The notes under the pieces were generated by a model. The model was given only the letters and a program-made list of their open reading frames with translations. It was not told the DNA's origin and made no database searches. Shown one piece after another: positions 16,627-24,825 of a stretch of 64,000 bases of DNA (the first letter of the stretch is position 1; the number at the start of each line of letters is the position of its first letter). The stretch is from contig NZ_CANLOZ010000001.1 of assembly GCF_947492965.1 (NCBI RefSeq), forward strand, positions 1 to 64,000, in the 5' to 3' direction. This DNA comes from an uncultured Aquimarina sp. (GTDB lineage Bacteria > Bacteroidota > Bacteroidia > Flavobacteriales > Flavobacteriaceae). The position numbers were made by a program, and so were the translations under genes.

Positions 16627-17325
16627 ATGAAAAAACGATCATTAGTAATCATTGGGGCAATGTTATTTGCGTTAGTAGCTTGTCAAAAGGAAAATGTAAC
16701 AGAAGAAACTGGTATTTCGGAAATGAATATAGAACAAAATAGTATCGATCTACAGGAAAAAAGATCTGGTGAGTTTTGTAGATTTACGTTACAGATTGAT
16801 GCTCGAAGTGTAATTGATCCTATTACAGGAAATCTTGTATGCCGATATAGTGCAGGTAATGTTTGCGCTATTGTAGAATGTATACCCGATCCAGATATTA
16901 TTTTTGAATTACCTCCAGTTATTTGGGATCCATGTTTAGTAGTTCCGTGTGGCATAGATTTTATTGATCCTTGGATTATCAATGAACGAATCAATCCTAA
17001 AGAGTTTAGATCCTTTAAAGAACTCTATGAGCTAAGGATTGATGAAAGCGTAGAAGGTATTCCGTTCGCATTAAATAAAAATGTATTGGGAGTACAGTTT
17101 TATGAAACACCAACATCTGGATTACAATATCATGAAATTGCTTATGGAGATCCAACTCCGCAACCAAGTGTATTCTATTTGGAAAACAAAATTGTTTTAG
17201 ATCCAGTAATGGCGAAAAAAATGGGATTACAAGGAAATGTGATTCTGCCTGGAAAATATCCTGTTATGGTTAACAAGGAAGATAAAACACACAATTTATT
17301 AGTAGTAGTAGAAAATGGATTCTAA
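16627..17325 (+). CDS. Cysteine-rich lipoprotein, paralogue of the 11281 gene
   Basis: This 232-residue protein has a type II signal peptide with Cys19 (LVACQ), then six further cysteines (C51, C72, C80, C85, C103, C108). The last two are spaced as in the 11281 protein (DPC-x4-C), followed by FIDPWIINERINPKEF, GIPFALN and GLQGNVILPGKYPVMVNKE. It is longer than its paralogue, mainly by an insert at about 145-165. No domain was recognised. The shared leader hairpin points to shared control. It ends at the 17350-17379 terminator. Confidence 0.75.
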   Translation: MKKRSLVIIGAMLFALVACQKENVTEETGISEMNIEQNSIDLQEKRSGEFCRFTLQIDARSVIDPITGNLVCRYSAGNVCAIVECIPDPDIIFELPPVIWDPCLVVPCGIDFIDPWIINERINPKEFRSFKELYELRIDESVEGIPFALNKNVLGVQFYETPTSGLQYHEIAYGDPTPQPSVFYLENKIVLDPVMAKKMGLQGNVILPGKYPVMVNKEDKTHNLLVVVENGF

Positions 17326-17349
17326 ACATTTAATTGCGTAGTAAAAAAT

Positions 17350-17379
17350 GAAAGCCAGTTCTAGAACAACTGGCTTTCC
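17350..17379. terminator. Terminator between convergent genes
   Basis: GAAAGCCAGTT and AACTGGCTTTC form a perfect 11-bp stem. It separates the lipoprotein gene from the convergent trpS. Confidence 0.8.
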
Positions 17380-17401
17380 TATATTTGATGTATGGCACTA
17401 A

Positions 17402-18370
17402 TTAGTATCCCACTTTTTCACGTACTCTAGAAAGTACTTTTGCGGCTACTTCTGAAGCTTTTTTTGCTCCAACTGCTAAGGCTTTATCTACTTCTTCAAG
17501 ATTTTCCATATAGTAGTTGTAGCGTTTACGCTCTTCAGCAAACTTGGTTATTAAAAGTTCGTACAATGCTTGTTTTGCATGTCCATATCCGTAGTTGCCT
17601 CCTTCATAATTTGCTCGCATTTCTGATATTTCATCAGGTGATGCAACTAGTTGATACAAGGCAAATACATTACAAGTATCTGGATCTTTAGGTTCTTCTA
17701 GAGGAGTACTATCCGTTTGAATAGACATAATATCTTTACGTAATTTTTTGTCTGGTAAAAATAGATTAATAGTATTTCCCTTAGACTTACTCATTTTAGC
17801 TCCATCAGTTCCTGGAACGTGCATGGTTTCTGATCTAAACTGAGCTTTAGGTAAAACAAAAATTTCTCCTACTTTGTTGTGTATTCTTTCTGCTACATCA
17901 CGTGTAAACTCTAAATGTTGTTCTTGATCTTTTCCCACAGGAACAATTTCAGCATCATATAATAAAATGTCCGCTGCCATTAACATAGGATAAGTGAATA
18001 ACCCAGCATTTACATCTTCTAATCGATCCGCTTTATCTTTAAAAGAATGTGCTAAGGTCAACCTCTTATACGGGAAAAAACAATTAAGGTACCAGGCAAG
18101 TTCTGTTACCTGTGGAACATCGCTTTGACGATAAAACACAGTTTTTTCTATATCTAAACCAAAAGCTAACCAGGTTGCAGCAGTAGAGTAGGTATTCTCC
18201 CTTAATATGTTAGCGTCTTTAATTTGTGTGAGCGAATGCATATCTGCAATAAATAAGAAAGATTCATTCTCTGGCTGATTTGCCATCTGAATTGCAGGAA
18301 TGATTGCACCTAGTAAATTTCCTAGATGAGGAGTTCCTGTACTTTGCACTCCTGTTAGAATTCTTGCCAT
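17402..18370 (-). CDS. trpS: Tryptophanyl-tRNA synthetase
   Basis: This 322-residue class I synthetase charges tRNA-Trp. The HIGH-type motif is PHLGN (14-18) and the KMSKS loop is intact (192-196 in GAKMSKSKGN). Also visible are the tryptophan-pocket segments FIADMHSLTQ and PMLMAADILLY and the dimerisation C-terminus. Length is normal. A promoter box TACCTTTG with a TTG 20 bases upstream lies just before the gene. The start ATG gives MARILTGVQSTGTPHLGN, exactly as in the family. Confidence 0.97.
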   Translation of the reverse strand: MARILTGVQSTGTPHLGNLLGAIIPAIQMANQPENESFLFIADMHSLTQIKDANILRENTYSTAATWLAFGLDIEKTVFYRQSDVPQVTELAWYLNCFFPYKRLTLAHSFKDKADRLEDVNAGLFTYPMLMAADILLYDAEIVPVGKDQEQHLEFTRDVAERIHNKVGEIFVLPKAQFRSETMHVPGTDGAKMSKSKGNTINLFLPDKKLRKDIMSIQTDSTPLEEPKDPDTCNVFALYQLVASPDEISEMRANYEGGNYGYGHAKQALYELLITKFAEERKRYNYYMENLEEVDKALAVGAKKASEVAAKVLSRVREKVGY

Positions 18371-18389
18371 AGTATTTTTTAGTTTCCGG

Positions 18390-18420
18390 CAAAGGTAATT
18401 TTTTTGTTCACATACCTCAA
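18390..18420 (-). promoter_or_regulatory. trpS promoter
   Basis: On the minus strand a TTG (18420-18418), 20 bases, then TACCTTTG (18397-18390) fit the Bacteroidota -33/-7 pattern. The start codon is 19 bases downstream of the -7 box. Confidence 0.65.
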
Positions 18421-18430
18421 ACCAATTATG

Positions 18431-18438
18431 TATTTTTG
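18431..18438 (+). promoter_or_regulatory. -7 box directly before the plsC start
   Basis: TATTTTTG matches TAnnTTTG and ends only five bases before ATG 18444. The transcript would then begin at or next to the start codon (leaderless). A TTG at 18404-18406 is 24 bases upstream, somewhat far for a -33 element. Confidence 0.45.
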
Positions 18439-18443
18439 AAATT

Positions 18444-19181
18444 ATGATCCTAAGGTATATATTAATACTTCTTTGGCGTATTTGGTTTTATATAATGATG
18501 GGAGTTCCTATTATTATATTATTTCCAGTGTTGCTGATATTGACTTCTAGAGAAGAATGGTATGCTAAATTCTTTGTAGTAGCTCGTTTTTGGGCAAAGA
18601 TAGTATTGTATGGTAGTGGTTTTGTTCCAAAAGTGAAACAGGAGGGAGAAGTCGATCGAAATAGAAGTTATATGTTTGTTGCTAACCATACCTCTATGGC
18701 CGACATTATGTTGATGTTATATTGTATAAAGAATCCTTTCGTTTTTGTTGGAAAAAAGGAATTGGCAAAAATTCCAATATTTGGTTTTTTCTATAAAAGA
18801 ACGTGTATTTTGGTAGATCGAAGTAGCCAAAAGAGTAGAAAAGAGGTTTTTGATAGAGCTCAAGAAAGATTAAAAGGTGGTACCAGTATTTGTATTTTTC
18901 CAGAAGGAGGAGTGCCAGATGATGAATCGGTTATGTTGGATGAGTTTAAAGACGGAGCGTTTAGACTTGCGATCGATCATCAAATCCCTATTCTTCCGTT
19001 AACTTTTCTGGATAACAAGAAACGATTTTCTTATACTTTTTTTAGTGGAAGTCCAGGTTTGATGAGAGCTTTTGTACATAATGAAATTCCTACCAAAGAT
19101 TTTACTCAAGATCATAAAAAAGAACTTAAGAGTAAAACGAGAACTGTTATTTTGAATAAACTAAGTTCAAATTCCTTATAG
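18444..19181 (+). CDS. plsC: 1-acyl-sn-glycerol-3-phosphate acyltransferase
   Basis: This 245-residue membrane acyltransferase makes phosphatidic acid from lysophosphatidic acid in phospholipid synthesis. Two N-terminal hydrophobic helices (about 3-33) precede the acyltransferase core with NHTSMAD (H82 and D87, the HX4D motif) and the FPEGG motif (152-156). It is divergent from trpS with only 73 bp between, and both promoter boxes fit in that gap. The start may be leaderless; a later ATG at 18495 would remove the first helix and is less likely. Confidence 0.92.
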   Translation: MILRYILILLWRIWFYIMMGVPIIILFPVLLILTSREEWYAKFFVVARFWAKIVLYGSGFVPKVKQEGEVDRNRSYMFVANHTSMADIMLMLYCIKNPFVFVGKKELAKIPIFGFFYKRTCILVDRSSQKSRKEVFDRAQERLKGGTSICIFPEGGVPDDESVMLDEFKDGAFRLAIDHQIPILPLTFLDNKKRFSYTFFSGSPGLMRAFVHNEIPTKDFTQDHKKELKSKTRTVILNKLSSNSL

Positions 19182-19197
19182 AATATATTGTTTAAAA

Positions 19198-19230
19198 ACA
19201 AAAGCTGTTCCTCCCCAGAAACAGCTTTGT
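19198..19230 (+). terminator. Terminator after plsC
   Basis: ACAAAAGCTGTT and AACAGCTTTGT form a stem around CCTCCCCAGA. No strong T run follows, so confidence is moderate. Confidence 0.55.
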
Positions 19231-19316
19231 CATCATTGCTTCCCTAGAGCAATAATTTAACCTAACCAACTAAATTTACCTAACACATTTTTAGGTATTC
19301 TTTCTTTTTCATGATA

Positions 19317-20939
19317 CTAAAACCTAAAACTTACTCCGGTATATACACCAAAATAATAAGGCCTAAAATTTTGAGCGTTATCTCTAAAACCATTAAACTG
19401 ATATTTAAAGATAGGCTCCATATTGATCTTAAATTGATCTGATAATTTATAATCAAACCCTATGCCAATATTACCACTAAAGCTAACATCATTTACGGTC
19501 TGCTCTCTTGATACATTATCATTTCTAAAACTTCCGGCAATCACAGAAACTTCATCACTTTCTAAAAATAAAGTGCTTACTCCTCCTATCATATGAATAC
19601 CCATTTTAGAATCTGTAAGGGCATATTTCAGTTCTAAAGGAACTTCAATATATCCTATACTGTGATTAAGCAGTCCAGGATTTTGTGAAGTAACCAGAAT
19701 TTCACTGTTAACATCTCCAGGTGGAGGTGCAAGGGAAACAGAACCATTACGATAATCCGATACTACAATGCTTTGTGTATTGCCAGCTCCGTTGGCATCT
19801 CTTCCTAATGCAGCAATTCCAAAACCTACATCTTCGGTGTTATACCCTACATCTACTTTACTTACACCAGATCTTACAATTAATCTTTTATTGATAGCAT
19901 ACGCAACTTGTATTCCGTAACTAAGATTAACTTCTCCTTGTTTTGTATTATCCGAGAATTGCGGATCTATTGAAGAACCGCCAAAAGAATCATAATAAAC
20001 TGGTGCTACATTAGGAGCAATATTCCATCTTTTTTCTTTTTCAGGATCCGCAGTGGCAACAACTTTTTCTTTGTTTTCCTTTTCTTTAATAGCATCAAAG
20101 ATTGATTTTTTACCAGTATTATCTGGATTTTCAATTTCTTTTGACTCTCCAGTATCACTAGCAATAGCTTCTTTAATATTATTGTCAATAATGGTAGGAT
20201 CTACAAAATTAGAATCATTATCAATAATTGACTGCTTTTTACCATCAACGGTTGTACTTTCTTGCGTTGCTATTTTCTGTAGTTCATTCTTGTTAGAAGT
20301 AGTTGTTAGGTTTTGCTTTTCTATTTTAGAATTTGTGCTTTTAGATACAGTAGCAATATCAGATGTAAATTTTTCTTCTTGGATAGTAGTGTTATTTCTT
20401 ATATCGTTACGATTTAGATTATTCGTGTCTTGTTTTTCTTCAGTTACAGATGTAATTGATGTATTGTGTTTATTAGCAGTATGATTAGAAGGGTTTATAT
20501 TATCAGTAAATGGCTGTGTTTTGTTAGAATCGGATATAGAAGTATCTGTAAGAGCCTCATTATTCGTGCTCATATTCTCTTCTTCACCATCTGTAAAACT
20601 AGCTTCCTGATTTACGACACCTTCTTTAGGTTTATTTAACTCGATACTAGGGTTTTTAGGTGTAATTACATTTTCATCCTGAACATTATCATTGGTAACA
20701 ATTACATTATTTTTATTAGCCGTGTCAGGTAATAAAAAAGAACCTACTGATAAAATAACCGCAACTAAAGCAGCTACTCCAGCAATTCTGTACCAAAAAG
20801 GTATTATTAATATACGTTTGCGATCATCATTTTTACGGGCTTTTATTTTTTCCCAGACCGCATCATTAGGAGTAACTTCAAAATCTTTGAATTTCTCCTG
20901 AAATAATCTGTCTATATTTTTTTTATCATCCATCTTCAT
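19317..20939 (-). CDS. Inner-membrane-anchored protein with C-terminal outer-membrane-type barrel, sigma partner
   Basis: This 540-residue protein opens with a short cytoplasmic part (DRLFQEKFKDFEVTPNDAVW) typical of Bacteroidota anti-sigma-like proteins, then a transmembrane helix (about 46-67), a long Asn/Thr/Ser/Lys-rich linker (about 75-290) and a beta-rich C-terminal domain resembling PorT/outer-membrane barrel families (about 305-540), ending in GVSFRF. It overlaps the ECF sigma stop by 4 bp (ATGA), so the two are translationally coupled. The architecture suggests one chain linking cytoplasm to outer membrane; that is inference. Confidence 0.8.
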   Translation of the reverse strand: MKMDDKKNIDRLFQEKFKDFEVTPNDAVWEKIKARKNDDRKRILIIPFWYRIAGVAALVAVILSVGSFLLPDTANKNNVIVTNDNVQDENVITPKNPSIELNKPKEGVVNQEASFTDGEEENMSTNNEALTDTSISDSNKTQPFTDNINPSNHTANKHNTSITSVTEEKQDTNNLNRNDIRNNTTIQEEKFTSDIATVSKSTNSKIEKQNLTTTSNKNELQKIATQESTTVDGKKQSIIDNDSNFVDPTIIDNNIKEAIASDTGESKEIENPDNTGKKSIFDAIKEKENKEKVVATADPEKEKRWNIAPNVAPVYYDSFGGSSIDPQFSDNTKQGEVNLSYGIQVAYAINKRLIVRSGVSKVDVGYNTEDVGFGIAALGRDANGAGNTQSIVVSDYRNGSVSLAPPPGDVNSEILVTSQNPGLLNHSIGYIEVPLELKYALTDSKMGIHMIGGVSTLFLESDEVSVIAGSFRNDNVSREQTVNDVSFSGNIGIGFDYKLSDQFKINMEPIFKYQFNGFRDNAQNFRPYYFGVYTGVSFRF

Positions 20940-21487
20940 CCTTCAATTGATTGAACACGATGTTCTTGATTACTTTCTATTTTTTCTTTTAAAATATTTC
21001 TTGCTCTCGCTAAATTAGACTTAGATGTTCCTACAGAGATCTCTAGCATTTTGGCTATCTCTTTATGAGAATAACCATCTAAAACATATAGATTAAATAC
21101 CAATCTATATCTATCAGGTAATTGTTGGATGATCTCTAATAAATAGTCTAAAGAAACATTGTCTTCATCTATTTCTACCTCTACATCTTCAATCTGCTCT
21201 TCTCCAATAATTTCGAATACTTTTTGTTTTCGATATTTTTGTAAAGCAGTGTTTATGGTTATTCGTTTAACCCATCCTTCAAAAGAGCCTTTTCCGTTAT
21301 ATTGTCCTATCTTATCAAAAATTGTAATAAAAGCGTCTTGCAAGGTATCTTCAGCACTAGAGTAATTATTCGAATATTTTAAACATATTGAAAATAATTT
21401 GCTACCGTATAATTTATACAGTTGCTCTTGTGCCTTAGCATCTTGTTTTTTACACTTTTTTATGAGTTGCTCTAAACTCACGAACAA
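20936..21487 (-). CDS. ECF-type RNA polymerase sigma factor
   Basis: This 183-residue sigma-70 family protein has region 2 at about 20-90 (SAEDTLQDAFITIFDKIGQYNGKG is part of it) and region 4 at about 120-175 with the helix-turn-helix YSHKEIAKMLEISVGTSKSN. The start is not ATG. TTG at 21487 and GTG at 21481 are both possible, and the family alignment near LEQLIKKCKKQD does not decide. It is encoded in an overlapping pair with the membrane/barrel protein, its probable regulator. Confidence 0.9.
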   Translation of the reverse strand: MFVSLEQLIKKCKKQDAKAQEQLYKLYGSKLFSICLKYSNNYSSAEDTLQDAFITIFDKIGQYNGKGSFEGWVKRITINTALQKYRKQKVFEIIGEEQIEDVEVEIDEDNVSLDYLLEIIQQLPDRYRLVFNLYVLDGYSHKEIAKMLEISVGTSKSNLARARNILKEKIESNQEHRVQSIEG

Positions 21488-21519
21488 TTTTGTTTGAGTT
21501 AAAAAGTTTAAACGAAATA

Positions 21520-21942
21520 TTAATCTACAACAGGGACTTCCCTGATTAAAAATTGATTCTCTCCTTGATCATCTCTTCCTTGCCAAAATCTAAAAACATA
21601 AGAATCTTCTGAACCTACAATAAAATTAATAGATGCATCGATGAGATCACTTTGTGATAGATCTTCACATTCACGATCATTTACAACAACATTTACTACC
21701 GAAACCGTACGTTCATTAGATAATCTGTCATAATCAAAACCACTAAATGAATGACAATCAGAAGGTCTAAAATACGAAACAGTTATTTCATAGGTTTCTC
21801 CTCTTGTAAATTGATCCGGAATATCCACTTGCTCTATGGGTACTAACTCATAAGAGAAGTTAATGCCCAAATCATCATCTGTTAAACAGCTAGATAAACA
21901 AGCTGTTACAATGATTAGTGCTATTATTTTAATCCTTTTCAT
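21520..21942 (-). CDS. Small lipoprotein, hypothetical
   Basis: This is a 140-residue protein starting at ATG 21942 (MKRIKIIALII) with lipobox LSSC (Cys18). An earlier in-frame ATG at 21966 would put eight residues before the signal peptide and is unlikely. The mature part is beta-rich and contains three cysteines, two of them in DCHSF and DRECED. No domain was recognised. It lies just upstream of the sigma/anti-sigma pair on the same strand (32-bp gap), so co-transcription is possible. Confidence 0.72.
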   Translation of the reverse strand: MKRIKIIALIIVTACLSSCLTDDDLGINFSYELVPIEQVDIPDQFTRGETYEITVSYFRPSDCHSFSGFDYDRLSNERTVSVVNVVVNDRECEDLSQSDLIDASINFIVGSEDSYVFRFWQGRDDQGENQFLIREVPVVD

Positions 21943-22094
21943 ACTGCTAACTTTGGGGTTATACATACCAAATTCTATCTAATAGATGATGAGTTAGTAC
22001 GAAGGTTGCGTTTAAAGTATAAAAAAATAGTAGATTTTACTTATTTAATATTTCAGCAAAAAAATTTGCTTTTGTTTTGGTGTTTTGACAAAAA

Positions 22095-22118
22095 AAAATC
22101 CCGAGTTCTCGGGATTTT
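22095..22118 (-). terminator. recA terminator
   Basis: AAAATCCCGA and TCGGGATTTT form a perfect stem with loop GTTC. On the minus strand it is followed by a long T run, directly after recA. Confidence 0.9.
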
Positions 22119-22139
22119 CGTATAGAATTTGAAAATTGT

Positions 22140-23153
22140 TTATTCACTAACAATTTTGATAGCTTCTTTTATCCTCTCCTCTAATTCTTCCATAAGCTCA
22201 GGATTATCATTAAGTAATGATTTTACTGAATCTCTTCCCTGCCCAAGTTTTGTGTCCTGATAGCTAAACCAAGATCCGCTCTTCTTTACGATTTCATAAT
22301 CAACTCCGATATCAATGATCTCGCCAGTTTTAGAAATTCCTGTTCCATACATAATATCAAACTCAGCAGTTCTGAATGGTGGCGCCACTTTGTTTTTTAC
22401 AACTTTAACACGAGTTTTATTTCCTTGCACTTCGCTATTGCTGTTTTTAATCTGTGTCGATCTTCTGATGTCTAAGCGCACAGATGCATAAAATTTAAGT
22501 GCATTACCTCCAGTAGTGGTTTCTGGGTTACCAAACATAACTCCAATCTTCTCACGCAACTGATTAATAAATATTACTGTACAATTAGTTTTACTAATAG
22601 AACTGGTTAATTTTCGTAGTGCTTGAGACATTAATCGAGCATGAAGTCCCATTTTAGAATCACCCATTTCTCCTTCGATTTCACTCTTTGGAGTTAAGGC
22701 TGCAACGGAGTCAATTACGATAATATCAATTGCTCCTGATCTGATCAGATTGTCAGCAATTTCTAACGCTTGCTCACCATGATCAGGCTGTGAAATAATA
22801 AGGTTGTCAATATCTACTCCTAATTTTTCTGCATAGAATCTATCAAAGGCATGCTCTGCATCTATAAAAGCAGCAATTCCGCCATTTTTTTGCGCTTGCG
22901 CTATTGCATGTAATGTCAAAGTGGTTTTACCAGAAGATTCTGGCCCAAAAATTTCTATAACTCTTCCTTTAGGATATCCTCCAACTCCAAGTGCTAAATC
23001 CAAACCTAGAGATCCCGTAGGAATAACTTCTACTTCCTGAACTGCATCATCGCCCATTTTCATTACAGTTCCCTTACCATAAGCTTTATCTAGCTTGTCT
23101 AAAGTTAGTTTTAACGCTTTTAATTTTGCATCTTTTTCTTTTTCAGTACTCAT
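22140..23153 (-). CDS. recA: Recombinase RecA
   Basis: This 337-residue RecA drives homologous strand exchange and LexA-type self-cleavage responses. The Walker A motif GPESSGKTT (70-78), Walker B ([12 protein letters not shown]), the L1/L2 DNA-binding loops ([19 protein letters not shown] and [16 protein letters not shown]) and the C-terminal acidic tail are all present. Length is normal. No LexA-type box was recognised upstream, as expected for Bacteroidota, where the SOS box is variable or absent. A perfect terminator follows. Confidence 0.98.
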   Translation of the reverse strand: MSTEKEKDAKLKALKLTLDKLDKAYGKGTVMKMGDDAVQEVEVIPTGSLGLDLALGVGGYPKGRVIEIFGPESSGKTTLTLHAIAQAQKNGGIAAFIDAEHAFDRFYAEKLGVDIDNLIISQPDHGEQALEIADNLIRSGAIDIIVIDSVAALTPKSEIEGEMGDSKMGLHARLMSQALRKLTSSISKTNCTVIFINQLREKIGVMFGNPETTTGGNALKFYASVRLDIRRSTQIKNSNSEVQGNKTRVKVVKNKVAPPFRTAEFDIMYGTGISKTGEIIDIGVDYEIVKKSGSWFSYQDTKLGQGRDSVKSLLNDNPELMEELEERIKEAIKIVSE

Positions 23154-23376
23154 GCGCTGACTCTCTTTTGTAATTGATTTTTGCTAAAATACTACAAGTT
23201 TTTTGCATAATACTTTCAAATATTCAACTTAGGCAACTAATTTATTAACAATGATCTGGTTCTTTAACCCGTTTTATGCTGCTTAATTTTTTTTTAATGA
23301 TGGACGCAACCTTTTTTATATAACGGCATCTACCTAAAAAGCAATACTAGAACAATTGTGCGTAAAGAAGATGTAG

Positions 23377-23463
23377 ATGAAGTTTCTTAAAAGAGTCGTA
23401 AGACATAACCTTTATGGACATATGACTACGAAAATTAGTAGTTGTATAGTAGAAGGTGGCTAG
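23377..23463 (+). CDS. Possible 28-residue peptide gene
   Basis: A short frame encodes MKFLKRVVRHNLYGHM, then TTKISSCIVEGG. It is basic at the N-terminus and ends in Gly-Gly, but no family was recognised. The only support is its position between an otherwise empty gap and an unexplained terminator at 23525-23563. It could equally be a structured RNA or chance. Confidence 0.25.
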   Translation: MKFLKRVVRHNLYGHMTTKISSCIVEGG

Positions 23464-23524
23464 CTTCTTTATTTGATTTTAATCGTTTAGATGAAATAAT
23501 TATTCAAATAACGAATTAGCCAAA

Positions 23525-23563
23525 AAATGCCTTGAAGTGGTTTTCAAGGCATTTTTTTATGGA
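23525..23563 (+). terminator. Terminator in the recA-trhO gap
   Basis: TGCCTTGAA and TTCAAGGCA pair around GTGGTT and are followed by TTTTTTT. It lies 60 bp after the tiny frame at 23377-23463 and 86 bp before trhO, so it must end a short upstream transcript. Confidence 0.85.
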
Positions 23564-23576
23564 GACAATCATACTC

Positions 23577-23606
23577 TTGGATATTATAGCAGGATTTGTA
23601 CTTTTG
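23577..23606 (+). promoter_or_regulatory. trhO promoter
   Basis: TTG (23577-23579), a 19-base spacer and TACTTTTG (23599-23606) give a full Bacteroidota -33/-7 promoter. The ATG is 42 bases downstream. Confidence 0.7.
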
Positions 23607-23648
23607 CAAAAAATTAAATTATTTCTCTAACTTAAAAATTAGTATAGC

Positions 23649-24680
23649 ATGCAACTGTACAATAAATTAAGTGCAAAAGAGAGAGCAGCCCTTATTGATG
23701 AGGCAGGTACGGATCGTCTTACGCTTTCTTTTTATAAATACGCACACATCGGTAACACCGAAATTTTCAGAAATCACTTATTTATTAATTGGAATGAATT
23801 AGATGTACTTGGTCGAATTTATGTGGCCAATGAAGGAATCAATGGTCAATTATCGGTTCCTGCACCTAACTTTAATGCTTTTAAAGAACATCTGGATAGC
23901 ATTACATTTTTAGAAAATGTAAGATTAAACATTGCAAGAGAGCAAGATGTAAAATCTTTTTTAAAGTTGAAGGTAAAAGTTCGTAAGAAAATTGTCGCGG
24001 ATGGATTAAACGATGATACGTTCGATGTTACCAATAAAGGAGTACACGTGGATGCTGAAAAATTCAACCAATTAATAGAAGATCCCGATACTATTTTGGT
24101 GGATATGCGTAATCATTATGAAAGTGAAATAGGACATTTTAAAGGAGCTATCACTCCAGATGTTGATACATTTCGAGATTCATTAGATATTATAGAAGAA
24201 GACTTAAAAGAGCACAAAGAAGATAAAAACCTGGTGATGTATTGTACAGGAGGAATCCGATGTGAAAAAGCAAGTGCATATTATAAGCATAAAGGTTTTA
24301 AAAAAGTATTTCAGTTAGAAGGTGGTATTATAGAATATGCCAGGCAAGTGGAAGAAAAAGGACTTGAAAACAAATATTTGGGAAAAAACTTTGTTTTTGA
24401 TCATAGAAGGTCCGAAAGAATATCAAACGATATCATATCTAATTGCCATCAGTGTGGAAAACCTTGTGACACCCATGTAAACTGTGCTAACGAGGCATGT
24501 CATTTGTTGTTTATTCAATGTCCAGAATGTGCGGCAAAAATGGATAATTGTTGTTCTGTTGAATGCAAAGACATTAACAGTTTGCCGTATGAAGAGCAAA
24601 AAGCACTTCGTAAAGGAAAAGGGAACAGCAATAAGATATTCAAAAAAGGACGTTCTGAGGTATTAAAATTTAAGCAGTAA
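23649..24680 (+). CDS. trhO: tRNA uridine(34) hydroxylase, rhodanese family
   Basis: This 343-residue enzyme of the TrhO/YceA family forms 5-hydroxyuridine at tRNA position 34 using oxygen. An N-terminal acylphosphatase-like domain (about 1-115, with YVANEGINGQ) is followed by a rhodanese domain (about 125-240) whose active-site loop is CTGGIRCEKAS with the catalytic Cys199. A C-terminal cysteine-rich part (about 265-310, CHQCGKPC and CPECAAKMDNCC) probably binds metal. Length is normal and a full promoter precedes it. Confidence 0.93.
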   Translation: MQLYNKLSAKERAALIDEAGTDRLTLSFYKYAHIGNTEIFRNHLFINWNELDVLGRIYVANEGINGQLSVPAPNFNAFKEHLDSITFLENVRLNIAREQDVKSFLKLKVKVRKKIVADGLNDDTFDVTNKGVHVDAEKFNQLIEDPDTILVDMRNHYESEIGHFKGAITPDVDTFRDSLDIIEEDLKEHKEDKNLVMYCTGGIRCEKASAYYKHKGFKKVFQLEGGIIEYARQVEEKGLENKYLGKNFVFDHRRSERISNDIISNCHQCGKPCDTHVNCANEACHLLFIQCPECAAKMDNCCSVECKDINSLPYEEQKALRKGKGNSNKIFKKGRSEVLKFKQ

Positions 24681-24825
24681 TGCTAAAATGATTTAGATGC
24701 TATGGATTTAAAAGAAATCATAGTATCTTTATCGATTAAGTGAATGTTGGATGAGGAACATCCGACCTGAGTAAGAATCATATTTGTCGCATATTTTGCG
24801 AGCAAGTTACAATATATAAAAGTAT

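Larger units (their letters stand above)
23154..23648. other. Gap between recA and trhO with a possible tiny plus-strand unit
   Basis: These 495 bases hold no long gene. On the plus strand there is an 11-codon frame at 23251-23286 (MIWFFNPFYAA), a start-less frame ending at 23390 in KEDVDEVS, the 28-codon frame listed at 23377-23463, and then a strong terminator that no listed long gene explains. Some small transcript is therefore likely here. Confidence 0.55.

Noticed and set aside
20053..20484. Plus-strand frame of 143 codons opposite the sigma-partner gene
   Set aside because: It mirrors the low-complexity Asn/Ser/Thr linker; the Ser/Val/Ile-rich product is an artefact of that bias.
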